A DNA stretch of 64,000 bases from Acidobacteriota bacterium. Its GTDB lineage: Bacteria; Acidobacteriota; JAAYUB01. Location of the stretch: the NCBI GenBank assembly GCA_016935015.1, contig JAFGRT010000145.1, positions 1-64,000 on the forward strand. The letters run 5' to 3'. The number at the start of each line of letters is the position of its first letter. Positions within the stretch are counted from its first letter, which is position 1. The position numbers and the translations under genes are program-made. Under the pieces are notes generated by a model that saw only the letters and a list, made by a program, of their open reading frames with translations, ran no database searches and had not been told where the DNA came from. Shown here piece after piece: positions 41,276 to 50,736 of the stretch.

Positions 41276-41381
41276 TCGCCCGGGTGAACATCCATCAAGA
41301 GCACGAACTGCCGGCTGATCGCCCCGCCCCATTGAACCCACGGCCGGCCGTGTGCCGGGCAATCACCGCACCATACCCAGG

Positions 41382-43547
41382 CTACAGGAAAAAGCGGTAA
41401 TTGAGCTTGATGACCCAGTCACGGCCCTCCACCGTCCAGCGGTCGAGGTCCTTGATGCGCCGTTCGTCGAAGACGATGAACAGGTCCGAATCGTTGCGGT
41501 GGATGAGCCGGACACGGAAGTTGAAGGTGGCGGCGCCGCTGGCGCTGTTGTACTGGAAGAAGGCCGAGGCCGACAGGCGGGCGTTGTGGGTGTACTCGGC
41601 GCGAGCGCTCCAGAGGTCCCAGTCGATGCGGCCGTGGTCGGCGGTGATGTGGTAGTTGGAGTAGCCTGCTTCAGCCCGGAAACGGGGACTGAAAATGTAG
41701 CCGAGCTCCAGCCCCAGCCGGCGCTGGGTGCCGTCGTAAAACTGGCCGAGGGTGGCGCCAACCTCCACGCCCCAGCGCCGGGCGCTGCTGCTTTCGAACT
41801 CGGCGTCCACCGCCCAGAAGGCATAGTCGCCTGCCGGAAAGACCAGGTTCTCGTCCAGATCGAACGGTGCGAACAGACGTTCGAAATCCCGGTTGATCCG
41901 GACTTCCACCCGATCGCCGCTGTCGAAATCCACCTCGGTCTGCAGACCGGCCGACTGGCTCTCCAGCCGGTCCTCCACCTTGGAATAGTACCAGTCGCCC
42001 ATGCCGCGGAACGACACCCGCCGGACCCCCCAGGCGTGGGGCCGAAAGGAACGGCGGATGGAAACATTTTCCTGGCGGAACCCGCGCCGGCGGACGAAGC
42101 CCAGGTCCGGATCGAAATTTTCGCCCACCTCGTTGTGGGTCAGACGATAGCCGAACGGATCACTGGTGTAGTCCAGGTCGAAGCGGAAATGGCTGTTCCC
42201 TTCGTCCTGGCCGTCCTCCAGCACGGTAAGGAACTGGCCGCTCAGGAACAGGTCGGGTGTCCACCACCACTTGCCGTCCACGCCGAGGGTGGTGGAGTGG
42301 AAATCGCCACGCCGGGAATCGGTAATGAGGCCGCCGATATACGACCGGCCGCGGATGTTACGCCGCACGCGGATGACGTTGTAGAAAGCGGCGGACAGGT
42401 CCAGGTCATCCACGGCGCCGGTGCGGACGCTCAGCACGCCGATGTCCTGCCGCCCCAGCTTGCCGGTGAGGCGCGCACCGACGTGAATAGGCACCGTCTC
42501 CCCTTCATGGAGGCCGATGCGGCGGCTGAAAAAGGGCTGCAGCGCCGTCATGCCCCAGCCGCCGCCTTCGCCGAAATCGAAGATCTGGGCATTTTCCAGA
42601 AAGAACTCCCGCTTTTCGGGAAAAAACAGGGAGAAACGGGACAGGTTTACCTGCTCGTCATCGGCCTCCACCTGGGCAAAATCGGTGTTGGTGGTCACAT
42701 CGAGGGTCAGGTCCGAGGTGACGGAGTATTTGATGTCCACCCCGGCGTCGGCTTCCCACTCGGTTTTGTCGGTGTCGATGGCGTATTTCTGGCCGATGAG
42801 GCCATACGGCTTCAGCTGCAGGTTGCGCAGGGGACGCAGGCCGGTCATCCCTTCCAGCAGGGCGGCGTAGTTGAGGCTGCTGATGTCGTAGGGCGGCTCG
42901 GGTGGAACCAGGAAGACGTCCTCGTTCTTGTGGCGGATATCGCGCTGGACGTTGACGCCCCAGACCTGCTGCTCGGCCCGGTTGAAACGAAGCACCCGCA
43001 AGGGAATGCGGAACTCGGCCTGCCAACCGCGGTCGGTGATGACGGCGGCCACGTCCCAGACGTCATTCCAGTCATAGTTATAGTTGTGGTAGCCGTTGAC
43101 CTGCCCCTCCTCCTTGGCGCCCAGGGGATTGACGATAAAGATGGTGCCCCGCAGCTGATCCCGGTACGTGTCGAAAATCACCTTGACGTGATCGTCCCGC
43201 TCCGGGTCGTCGCGGTGGCGCAGCTTGGTGGCCACAATCCGTTCGGGATGCCGGTCGTCGCAACGCACCGCCACGTAGATGTTCTCCTGGTCGAAGGCGA
43301 ACATGACGGCCGTCGTTTCCGTGGCCGGTTCATTGTAATGGGGTACACTCTGGCGAAAATCGGAGATCCACGCCCCGTTCCGCCATACGGGGTCATCCAG
43401 GTGGCCGTCGATCTGCGGCGGCAGCTGCACGGGCACGCAGGGGACGACGGGCGGTTGCGCCGGCTGGGCCGATACGGATGCCGTGGCGAGCATCATGCCG
43501 CTGATCAGGAGAGTCAGGCAACGATGGCGGTGGTGCAGTTCGGACAA
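41382..43547 (-). CDS. DUF5916/CBM9-like outer-membrane protein
   Basis: PPQIDGHLDDPVWRNGAWISDFRQSVPHYNEPATETTAVMFAFDQENIYVAVRCDDRHPERI...; C-terminal barrel-like end KLNYRFFL. Confidence 0.85.
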   Translation of the reverse strand: MSELHHRHRCLTLLISGMMLATASVSAQPAQPPVVPCVPVQLPPQIDGHLDDPVWRNGAWISDFRQSVPHYNEPATETTAVMFAFDQENIYVAVRCDDRHPERIVATKLRHRDDPERDDHVKVIFDTYRDQLRGTIFIVNPLGAKEEGQVNGYHNYNYDWNDVWDVAAVITDRGWQAEFRIPLRVLRFNRAEQQVWGVNVQRDIRHKNEDVFLVPPEPPYDISSLNYAALLEGMTGLRPLRNLQLKPYGLIGQKYAIDTDKTEWEADAGVDIKYSVTSDLTLDVTTNTDFAQVEADDEQVNLSRFSLFFPEKREFFLENAQIFDFGEGGGWGMTALQPFFSRRIGLHEGETVPIHVGARLTGKLGRQDIGVLSVRTGAVDDLDLSAAFYNVIRVRRNIRGRSYIGGLITDSRRGDFHSTTLGVDGKWWWTPDLFLSGQFLTVLEDGQDEGNSHFRFDLDYTSDPFGYRLTHNEVGENFDPDLGFVRRRGFRQENVSIRRSFRPHAWGVRRVSFRGMGDWYYSKVEDRLESQSAGLQTEVDFDSGDRVEVRINRDFERLFAPFDLDENLVFPAGDYAFWAVDAEFESSSARRWGVEVGATLGQFYDGTQRRLGLELGYIFSPRFRAEAGYSNYHITADHGRIDWDLWSARAEYTHNARLSASAFFQYNSASGAATFNFRVRLIHRNDSDLFIVFDERRIKDLDRWTVEGRDWVIKLNYRFFL

Positions 43548-43728
43548 GCAAATCCCTCAGGAACTATACTGCGGATCGCTGTAAAGAACGGAACGGGCCC
43601 CGGTAACGGGCGAAGAGTCTTGGGCCGCGCCCCTTCAAACAAAATAAAATAGCACACTCAACCAGGCGCCTCTACAGAAAGATTGTAACAAAGTGTTGCT
43701 GCGGCAAGGGCTCGGCGCCGGGCGGTCG

Positions 43729-44568
43729 TCAGTCTCCGGCGGGCCGGTCAGGAAGGCCATCGGCCGGTGACGGAGCGGTCGCTGTCGCGAACCGGATCCA
43801 TACCCCGTGGGCCTCTTCGGACGGAATCAGTCCCCCCGCCTCTACGCGCGGTCGGGTCCGCAAGGTGACACCGCGGATACGCGGCCGCACCGGGTGACCG
43901 GCCGGCGGCACCAGCACCAGCGTCGCCTCGCCGACACGGATGGCCGGCCCCGTCAACCCGTCCGGTCCAGCCGGGGGATCGACGGACCGCCCGCCCAGGG
44001 CCAGCAGCAGCCGCGCTAGGGTCTGGCCCCCGTCCAGCCAGACCTCGGCCAGGGCGGCGGCGCCGTTGCGATGAACGCGATGGGCCGGCGGCCCGGAGGC
44101 GCGATCATGGTATTGAATGAAAAAGACATGCTGCAAATCCGGTTCATCGGGGAAGGTCAGGATGTCGAAGGCGTGCCCCAGCTGGACCTTGGATCTCAGG
44201 CCGTAGCGGAAGGCGATCCGTGCCACTTCGGCCACCGGCCCCGCCGCCAGGGCCAGGTAGGCGCCCCCTTCGCCCTGTTGCACGAAGGCCAGATATTCCG
44301 CCGCCTGTCTGTCCAGCGGCTGTTCAGCCGTCAGCAGTTCCAGCTCGGTCCCGTCCATCAGTTTGACGAAGGCGTTGCTGACGGAGTTGGGATGACGGCG
44401 GCCCGGACGAACGGAGAAACCCAGCCGCTGATAGGTCTGCCGCGCCGACGCCAGGTCGCGCACCGCCACCACCACGTGATCGGGCCGCAGTGCCGGACCG
44501 GGTTCCGTGGCCCCGGCCGTCAGGGCCAGCCACATCACCAGAAGTATCAGGGCTGAAACTCGTCGCAT
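43729..44568 (-). CDS. VOC (glyoxalase-like) family protein with signal peptide
   Basis: LRPDHVVVAVRDLASARQTYQRLGFSVRPGRRHPNSVSNAFVKLMDGTELELLTAEQ. Confidence 0.85.
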   Translation of the reverse strand: MRRVSALILLVMWLALTAGATEPGPALRPDHVVVAVRDLASARQTYQRLGFSVRPGRRHPNSVSNAFVKLMDGTELELLTAEQPLDRQAAEYLAFVQQGEGGAYLALAAGPVAEVARIAFRYGLRSKVQLGHAFDILTFPDEPDLQHVFFIQYHDRASGPPAHRVHRNGAAALAEVWLDGGQTLARLLLALGGRSVDPPAGPDGLTGPAIRVGEATLVLVPPAGHPVRPRIRGVTLRTRPRVEAGGLIPSEEAHGVWIRFATATAPSPADGLPDRPAGD

Positions 44569-44730
44569 GCTGGCTGATCCGCCTTGTCTGCCGGAATCCC
44601 TCCGCAGACGCGACCCCCATTGTATGGCTGAACCGGCCGCGGCACAAGCCCCCAGTCACCGGTACCGCCTTCTCTTTCGGCGGTGAATCCGCGGCGCGCC
44701 AAGACGGAGTGCGGCCGGCGGCAGCGACGG

Positions 44731-45141
44731 TTACTCCGGCCGATGTTCCCGCCGGCGGCGGATGATGGTCAGATACCGCAGATTGGCCAGGATGGACAGC
44801 ACGAAAATGGCGATCACCAGCGCCGTACACCAGATTTCCGCCGGCAGGTGCCGCGCCAGCCAGATGCCCGCCATCAGGCCGGTCATTCCCACCGCCAGCC
44901 AGAGCTGCCCCGGGCGGGTTGCAGCCGCGTCCCCGCCGCCGGACCTTCGCCGCCAGACCAGGATCACCGCCGCCGTCAGCCAGACGGCCAGGCCGACCAG
45001 AATGATCCCATCCACCAATCCCTCCAGAAAGGGACGCGGCGCCACCGGTTCCCGGCCCGGCATGACAACGAACAGACCTGTTAGAATCAGACCGGCCACC
45101 AAAAGAACGATCGCTTTGAACCAAAAAAAGTTAGTGTTCAT
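44731..45141 (-). CDS. Hypothetical membrane protein
   Basis: Four hydrophobic segments; overlaps the end of the upstream membrane-protein gene; codon pattern consistent with neighbours. Confidence 0.65.
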   Translation of the reverse strand: MNTNFFWFKAIVLLVAGLILTGLFVVMPGREPVAPRPFLEGLVDGIILVGLAVWLTAAVILVWRRRSGGGDAAATRPGQLWLAVGMTGLMAGIWLARHLPAEIWCTALVIAIFVLSILANLRYLTIIRRRREHRPE

Positions 45142-45748
45142 TTTTCAAATCCTTCAGTACAGTTTCTAGTTCGGCGATGAGCGGTGCGTATTCCCGGTTG
45201 TATTTTCGACCACGGATGCGCCGGCCGGCCCAGAAGGCACCGCCCAGCAACAGGGTCATGCCGCCGTGGAACAGCCAGCGCTGTCCCGGGGTGTATTCTA
45301 CCAGCCAGTCCACGTAAAGGAGATTGAGCCCCGCCATGAGCGTGACGCCCAGCAGCGGGAAGCAGACGGCGAACAACCGCCGCTGCAGGTTCAGACGGGC
45401 GATGGCCTGCGGGATGAGCCGCGGCGGCGGTGCCGCCAGATCCAGATCGGCCAGCCGGAACTGGTGTCGCCAATAAATCCAGAGGAAAACCAGGCTACCG
45501 CCCAGAATGAGCGCCAGGCCGATTCCACCGCTCACGGTAATGGTTGCATGGCGAAGGAAGAGGGAGAGAATGCTCCCCAGCAGCAGAAGCAGGGCGGCGG
45601 TCTTTAGGCGGTTGATGCGCCGTTGACCCTCTTCAAAGGCCCGCAATCGCACCAGCAACCCGGCACCGTCGGCGGCCGTAGCCGCGGCCCCCGGGCTGGC
45701 CGCCTGCTGTTGCCACACCGTTTGCCATTCAGTCCGTGTGTTGGCCAT
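45131..45748 (-). CDS. Hypothetical membrane protein downstream of an ECF sigma factor
   Basis: MANTRTEWQTVWQQQAASPGAAATAADGAGLLVRLRAFEEGQRRINRLKTAALLLLLGSILSLFLRHA...; overlaps the sigma-factor stop. Confidence 0.75.
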   Translation of the reverse strand: MANTRTEWQTVWQQQAASPGAAATAADGAGLLVRLRAFEEGQRRINRLKTAALLLLLGSILSLFLRHATITVSGGIGLALILGGSLVFLWIYWRHQFRLADLDLAAPPPRLIPQAIARLNLQRRLFAVCFPLLGVTLMAGLNLLYVDWLVEYTPGQRWLFHGGMTLLLGGAFWAGRRIRGRKYNREYAPLIAELETVLKDLKNEH

Positions 45749-46247
45749 GATTCCCTCGCATGCATGTTTCGAGTTTCCGCTTGACCCGGTTGATGCGAAC
45801 ACCGACATGATTGACGGAAATCCCAAGGATGTCGGCCATCTCGCGGTAGGTCATCTCTTCCAGCAGGAAACTGACCAGAAGCCGGTCCGCCCCGGACAGG
45901 CGGCTGATGCAACGGCGGAGACGGTCCAGCAGCTGGGTTCTCGACGCCGCATCCTCCGGTGAAGGAGTGACCGGCACCGGCATGTCGGGCTCCCACGACG
46001 GCCGGCGACGGATCAGCTGCCGGTTATACAGCAAGGCCGTATTCACCGCCACCCGGTAGGCCCACGTCCCTAGACCGGCCTCTCCCCGGAACCGGGGCAG
46101 GCTGTGCCAGATGTTGGCCATGACCTCCTGAAACAGATCCTCCGCCTCGGCCGGTTCATACAGGTACCCGCGGCACAAGCGGTATAGGCGGTCGCGCATG
46201 GTAAGGTAGATCTCGCCGAATCGTTGTTCCCGTTCGTGGCCGTTCAT
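45729..46247 (-). CDS. ECF-type RNA polymerase sigma factor
   Basis: EQRFGEIYLTMRDRLYRLCRGYLYEPAEAEDLFQEVMANIWHSLPRFRGEAGLGTWAYRVAVNTAL...MTYREMADILGISVNHVGVRINRVKRKL. Confidence 0.93.
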   Translation of the reverse strand: MNGHEREQRFGEIYLTMRDRLYRLCRGYLYEPAEAEDLFQEVMANIWHSLPRFRGEAGLGTWAYRVAVNTALLYNRQLIRRRPSWEPDMPVPVTPSPEDAASRTQLLDRLRRCISRLSGADRLLVSFLLEEMTYREMADILGISVNHVGVRINRVKRKLETCMRGNHGQHTD

Positions 46248-46690
46248 GGCGCGATGAAATCCTTCCGTTACCGAATTAGCCAACCGGACGCATCATACCG
46301 GATAACGCGCCGCGCGGCGGGAAAAATCACCTTCCGGCGGCTCGCCCGCCCGCCGTCGGCCCCCGGCCGGATGGATTCGTCGGCGTCGTCCATCACCCCC
46401 ACCCGCCACAGCCTCTTGCCATCGCCCGGAATGCGCTTCATGATCCACCCGCCTCCAGTCTGTTTCGTCCCTTTAGTAACCACAGGGGACATTTTCTTAC
46501 ATATTTTTTTTGGGGGGGAGGACTGGACGGGCGGCGGAGACGAACGCACCGCCGGTGAAGATGCGGCGCAGCGGACTCCGCCCGGGCCGCTTGGCCGGGG
46601 ATGGCCGACCGTGCGAACGGCAACGGCCATCCGCCGAACATGTCATCGGAACGGTGAAGGAAGGAACGGCGGCCGCCTGTCCTTCGGGAG

Positions 46691-49372
46691 CTACTCGCAC
46701 CGCAGGGTGTCGACGGGCCTGACCCGGGCGGCGCGGAGGATCTGCAGGCTCACCGTGACCAGCGCCACCAGCACCACCAGCAGCAATGCCGCGCCGAACA
46801 CCCCGACGCCCAGGCGGGTGCGGTAGGCGAAATCCTCCAGCCAGCGATCCATGATCCACCAGGCCAAGGGAATTCCGATGAGCGCCGCCAGACCGAGCCA
46901 CCGTCCGAACAGGCGGAGAAACAGCCACCAGATCTCCCGGGTGGTGGCGCCCAGCACCCGGCGGATGCCGATCTCCCGGGTCCGCTGCCGGGTCATGAAG
47001 GCGGCCAGGCCCAGCAGGCCCAGGCTGGCGATCCCCACCGCCAGGATGGAGAAGATCAGGAAGACCCGGCCGGTCCGCTCCTCGGACAGAAAAACCCGGG
47101 CGAAATGGTCGTCGAAGAACTCGTACTCGAACGCCTGTCCGCCGGCATGCTTCCGCCACAGATTTTCGAGGCGCGGCAGGATCTCCCGCATCCCGACGGA
47201 ATCCAGACGGACAGAGACAAACTTGCCACCTCCGTCGGGACTCAGCACCCGGAACAGCACCGGCCGGATGGGCTGATGCAGCGATTCGAAATGAAAATCC
47301 CGGATGACGCCAACCACCGTGTAGGTCTTGCCCTCCATGCTGATCAACTGCTCGCCCACGGCGGCATCCAGTTCGAGGTTCCGGGCCGCCGTTTCCGTGA
47401 TGACCACGGCTTGGCGGGCGTCCTGGTCCGGCCGGATGAAGAAGCGCCCGTCCGCCATCTGCATGCCGTAGGCCTCGGCAAAGGATGGGTCCACCCAGAG
47501 ATGCCGGATGAGTTTCAGATGGTCGGCCGGCCGGTCCAGCGGGCGATACAGCGTGTCACCCAGATTTTCCCCCATGATATCGCTGCTGTTGCTGACGGCG
47601 GCCACGCCCGGCAGGGCCGCCACCTCGTTCATGAACGGCACCAGACTGCCACCCAGATCGTCCGCCTTCCGGACCACCACGATCTGCTCGCGTTCGAAGC
47701 CGAGATTCCGGTCCTGGATGAAGGCCAGCTGGGAATACACCACCAGGGTGCCGACGATGAGGACCAGGGAGACGGCGAACTGGAAGACCACCAGGACACC
47801 CCGCAGCCGGCTGGTGGCGCCCTCACCCGTGGTCCCGCCCCGCAGGACACTCACCGGCCGGAAGGCCGACAGGCGAAAGGCGGGATAGAGCCCGGCCAGC
47901 AAGCCAACAAACAGGGCCAGCCCAACAAGAAACGGGATGAAGACCGGATTGTCCAGATACGGCACATGCAAGATCTTGCCCGCCAGTTGGTTGAACCCGG
48001 GCAACACCAGGTGCACCAGCGGCAGGGCCAGCAGGACCGCCAGGCTGCTCAGCAGCAAGGCTTCACACAGAAACTGGCCCACCAACTGGTCGCGGCGGGA
48101 ACCGATGGTCTTGCGCACGCCCACTTCCCGGGCGCGGTCCGTGGCGCGGGCCGTGGCCAGGTTCACGAAATTCACACCGGCGATGAGGAGAATGGCCAGG
48201 GCGATCACCGAAAACAGATACACGTACACCTCATGCCCGTTGGGTTCGAGTTCCTTCTCCAAATGCGAACCAAGATGGATGTCCGTCAGCGGCTGGAAAA
48301 AATAGTCGAATTCGCCACCGGCGGCGAAAAATTCCTCGGTCGTCAGGCCAAGGGCACCCTTGAGCCCCGGTCCGACATACTTCCTGATCACGTCCGCCTG
48401 CATCCGCCCGCAAAAATCGGTCACGTCAACCCCGGGACGAAAGAGAACATAGGTGTAAAAATTGTGACTGATCCAGTTGTCGCTTTCGGCGTAGGCGATG
48501 GATTTCATGGGCACGAGGAAATCATAGTGGACATGGCTGTTGGCCGGCACGTCGGCCACCACGCCCGTCACCTCGTAATCACGGCGGTTGTCGGCCCGCA
48601 GCGTCTTGCCCAGCGGGTTCTCGTCGCCGAAGTACTTGCGGGCCATGGATTCGGTAAGCACCAGGGTGCCCGGCCGGATGAGGGCCTCCTCCGGCTCCCC
48701 CCGGCGGAAAGGGATGGTGAAAATGTCCAGAATTTCGGGATCGGCGTAGAACCAGCGCTCCTCGCTGAAGACCCGGTCCTTGTAGCGTAGCACCGGCGCT
48801 CCGGCCCGAAAGATCCGGGCGGCTGATTCCACCTCGGGGTAGTCGCGGCGGAGGGCCGCCGCCATGGGCGCGGCCGCCTGACCGGCGTGAAACAGAACGC
48901 CCTGGTTCATAACCCGGACGCCCACCCGCTGGATGCGGTCGGCCTGCGTATGGTAGCGGTCGTAGCTCAGTTCGTCCTGCACATACAGGCCGATGAGCAC
49001 GAAGCAGGCCACCCCCAGGGCCAGCCCGATGATGTTGATGAAGGTATATCCCTTGCGCCGGCACATGGTGCGCCAGGTGATTTTCAGGTAGTTTTTCCAC
49101 ATCATGATACTCCAGTAGATCAGATTCTTTAGAATGAGCGGCAGCAGGAGCAGCAGCTGGATCCGGTACCAGGCCCTGGCACGGCGCGCCCCCGAGGTCA
49201 CAGCCAAATGGGCGTACACCTCGTGCAGATCCCCCAGCGGATCCTCCGGATCGACGAAGCGGGACAACCGCCCCGCCAGCCACGCGGCGCCCCGGGGCGG
49301 CCAGGGCGGCGCCGGTTGAGACAACCCCGTGGATTCGCCCGGTACATTTATGCAGCCAGGATCTTCTGCCAT
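46691..49372 (-). CDS. MacB/FtsX-type ABC transporter permease with N-terminal prefix domain
   Basis: LKITWRTMCRRKGYTFINIIGLALGVACFVLIGLYVQDELSYDRYH...ARATDRAREVGVRKTIGSRRDQLVGQFL...RQRTREIGIRRVLGATTREI...; two permease halves. Confidence 0.92.
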   Translation of the reverse strand: MAEDPGCINVPGESTGLSQPAPPWPPRGAAWLAGRLSRFVDPEDPLGDLHEVYAHLAVTSGARRARAWYRIQLLLLLPLILKNLIYWSIMMWKNYLKITWRTMCRRKGYTFINIIGLALGVACFVLIGLYVQDELSYDRYHTQADRIQRVGVRVMNQGVLFHAGQAAAPMAAALRRDYPEVESAARIFRAGAPVLRYKDRVFSEERWFYADPEILDIFTIPFRRGEPEEALIRPGTLVLTESMARKYFGDENPLGKTLRADNRRDYEVTGVVADVPANSHVHYDFLVPMKSIAYAESDNWISHNFYTYVLFRPGVDVTDFCGRMQADVIRKYVGPGLKGALGLTTEEFFAAGGEFDYFFQPLTDIHLGSHLEKELEPNGHEVYVYLFSVIALAILLIAGVNFVNLATARATDRAREVGVRKTIGSRRDQLVGQFLCEALLLSSLAVLLALPLVHLVLPGFNQLAGKILHVPYLDNPVFIPFLVGLALFVGLLAGLYPAFRLSAFRPVSVLRGGTTGEGATSRLRGVLVVFQFAVSLVLIVGTLVVYSQLAFIQDRNLGFEREQIVVVRKADDLGGSLVPFMNEVAALPGVAAVSNSSDIMGENLGDTLYRPLDRPADHLKLIRHLWVDPSFAEAYGMQMADGRFFIRPDQDARQAVVITETAARNLELDAAVGEQLISMEGKTYTVVGVIRDFHFESLHQPIRPVLFRVLSPDGGGKFVSVRLDSVGMREILPRLENLWRKHAGGQAFEYEFFDDHFARVFLSEERTGRVFLIFSILAVGIASLGLLGLAAFMTRQRTREIGIRRVLGATTREIWWLFLRLFGRWLGLAALIGIPLAWWIMDRWLEDFAYRTRLGVGVFGAALLLVVLVALVTVSLQILRAARVRPVDTLRCE

Positions 49373-49451
49373 GTCAGTCACCTCGATGGGGCCGTGCCGC
49401 AGCCGGCGACAACCAGCGAACACATCGATCCAGGCGTGGAGACGGGCCTCA

Positions 49452-49814
49452 TCAGGTTTCCCCCGTTTCCCGGCCCGTCAGCCGCTCGGCGCCCACATCG
49501 GCCCACATTTCCCGCTGGATCATCTGCAGCTCGGCCAGGGCCGCCCGCCCGGCCGGCGTGATGCGGTAGAGCACCTTGTGGCGGCCCCCGCGTTCCGGCG
49601 TGGCATCCCCCCGGTACTTTTCCACCAGTCCGTTCCGGGCCAGCTTGGCCAGGGGCTCATAGATGGACGCGAACGACCACTCCTCGCCTGTAACCTGCTG
49701 GATCATTTCGCGGATGGATACGCCGTAGGCCTGGCCGTCCTGCCGGAGAACCGCCAGCAGGATCATCTCTTCGTTCCGGGTCACCAGTTTCATGCGTTCC
49801 TCACGGTTGATCAT
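49452..49814 (-). CDS. PadR-family transcriptional regulator
   Basis: LVTRNEEMILLAVLRQDGQAYGVSIREMIQQVTGEEWSFASIYEPLAKLARNGLVEKYRGDATPERGGRHKVLYRITPAGRAALAEL; alternative start 49793. Confidence 0.9.
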   Translation of the reverse strand: MINREERMKLVTRNEEMILLAVLRQDGQAYGVSIREMIQQVTGEEWSFASIYEPLAKLARNGLVEKYRGDATPERGGRHKVLYRITPAGRAALAELQMIQREMWADVGAERLTGRETGET

Positions 49815-49828
49815 ATAATCGGTTTTAC

Positions 49829-49843
49829 TATCGGAATCCGATA
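49829..49843. promoter_or_regulatory. Palindrome upstream of the PadR gene (candidate operator)
   Basis: TATCGGAATCCGATA: perfect 7-bp arms with 1-nt centre. Confidence 0.5.
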
Positions 49844-49981
49844 CAAACAACAATACGCTGTCGACAGCCAAAAGGTTTCTATGGATTTCACTATTCTGCA
49901 ATGTTTTTTCGCTGCAGTCAAACTCCCGGGCGTGGATAAAATCGAACAGCCCACAGTGGTGTAAAAAAGGTGAAAATTAGA

Positions 49982-50011
49982 TTGACAATCCCCCGCCCAC
50001 CCAGCTAGAAT
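49982..50011 (+). promoter_or_regulatory. Sigma-70-type promoter
   Basis: TTGACA, 18-bp spacer, TAGAAT. Confidence 0.55.
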
Positions 50012-50042
50012 AGAATCAACAGGGGCGGAAAGGAGAGGCGCA

Positions 50043-50483
50043 ATGAGCCTCGGCAAGTCCAACACCCTCTTTGACATGGCCCCTGTGAGTACCGTCGGGA
50101 CGGCCGCGCACCCCGGGCCGCCGCTTTCCGAACCACGGCCGCGTACGGCCGACGAACCGTCCGGGGAGCGCCCGCCGTCATCGGTCCGCGCGGATTTCCC
50201 CCGACGGAAGCGCCGCCCGTCATCCCGCCGGTCCCGCTTCACGGCGGCGGGGCAGGCTGAGCGCCACATGCCCCTGTTGCGCCACCTGCCCCGCTCCGCC
50301 GATCTGATGGCTTCACCGGCGGAGCCGACCGCCGGCGCAAGCTCTTTTGTGCGCCCCGGTCAGCTGATAAGCGGCATTTTCCGATCGGTCTCCGATCACA
50401 TGATGTTCTGTCCGGAGTGCTCCCGGACGGGAGCGCCCACCTGTGCCGAGAGCCGGCGGCTGTGGCGGCGGGCTTTCCGCTGA
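50043..50483 (+). CDS. Orphan ORF, unknown function
   Basis: Preceded by a sigma-70-like promoter and AAGGAG 7 nt before ATG; product MSLGKSNTLFDMAPVSTVGTAAHPG... matches nothing recognised. Confidence 0.35.
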   Translation: MSLGKSNTLFDMAPVSTVGTAAHPGPPLSEPRPRTADEPSGERPPSSVRADFPRRKRRPSSRRSRFTAAGQAERHMPLLRHLPRSADLMASPAEPTAGASSFVRPGQLISGIFRSVSDHMMFCPECSRTGAPTCAESRRLWRRAFR

Positions 50484-50736
50484 GCACACGGACGGAAAAA
50501 ATCTCCGCCGACAGGGGAACAAGGGGAGTCCGCAGCGGAGGCAGGCGGCAGGGTTCAGGCCGACGGCCGGCGGCGAGCCCCCCCCTCTGTCCCGGCGGTG
50601 GGTTCGGACGGAGCCGGCCCGATCCGGCCGGTGTCCGCCGACGCGCATCCGGCCCGACCGGGCTCATCCAGCTGAACCGTTTCCGGGGAATCTTTCTGCC
50701 GGCGACGGGCCGCCGGATCATGGCGCCATGCCCCGG

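Noticed and set aside
41352-43652. Plus-strand 766-aa ORF
   Set aside because: Antisense of the DUF5916-like gene.
47105-48790. Plus-strand 561-aa ORF
   Set aside because: Antisense of the MacB/FtsX-type permease gene.
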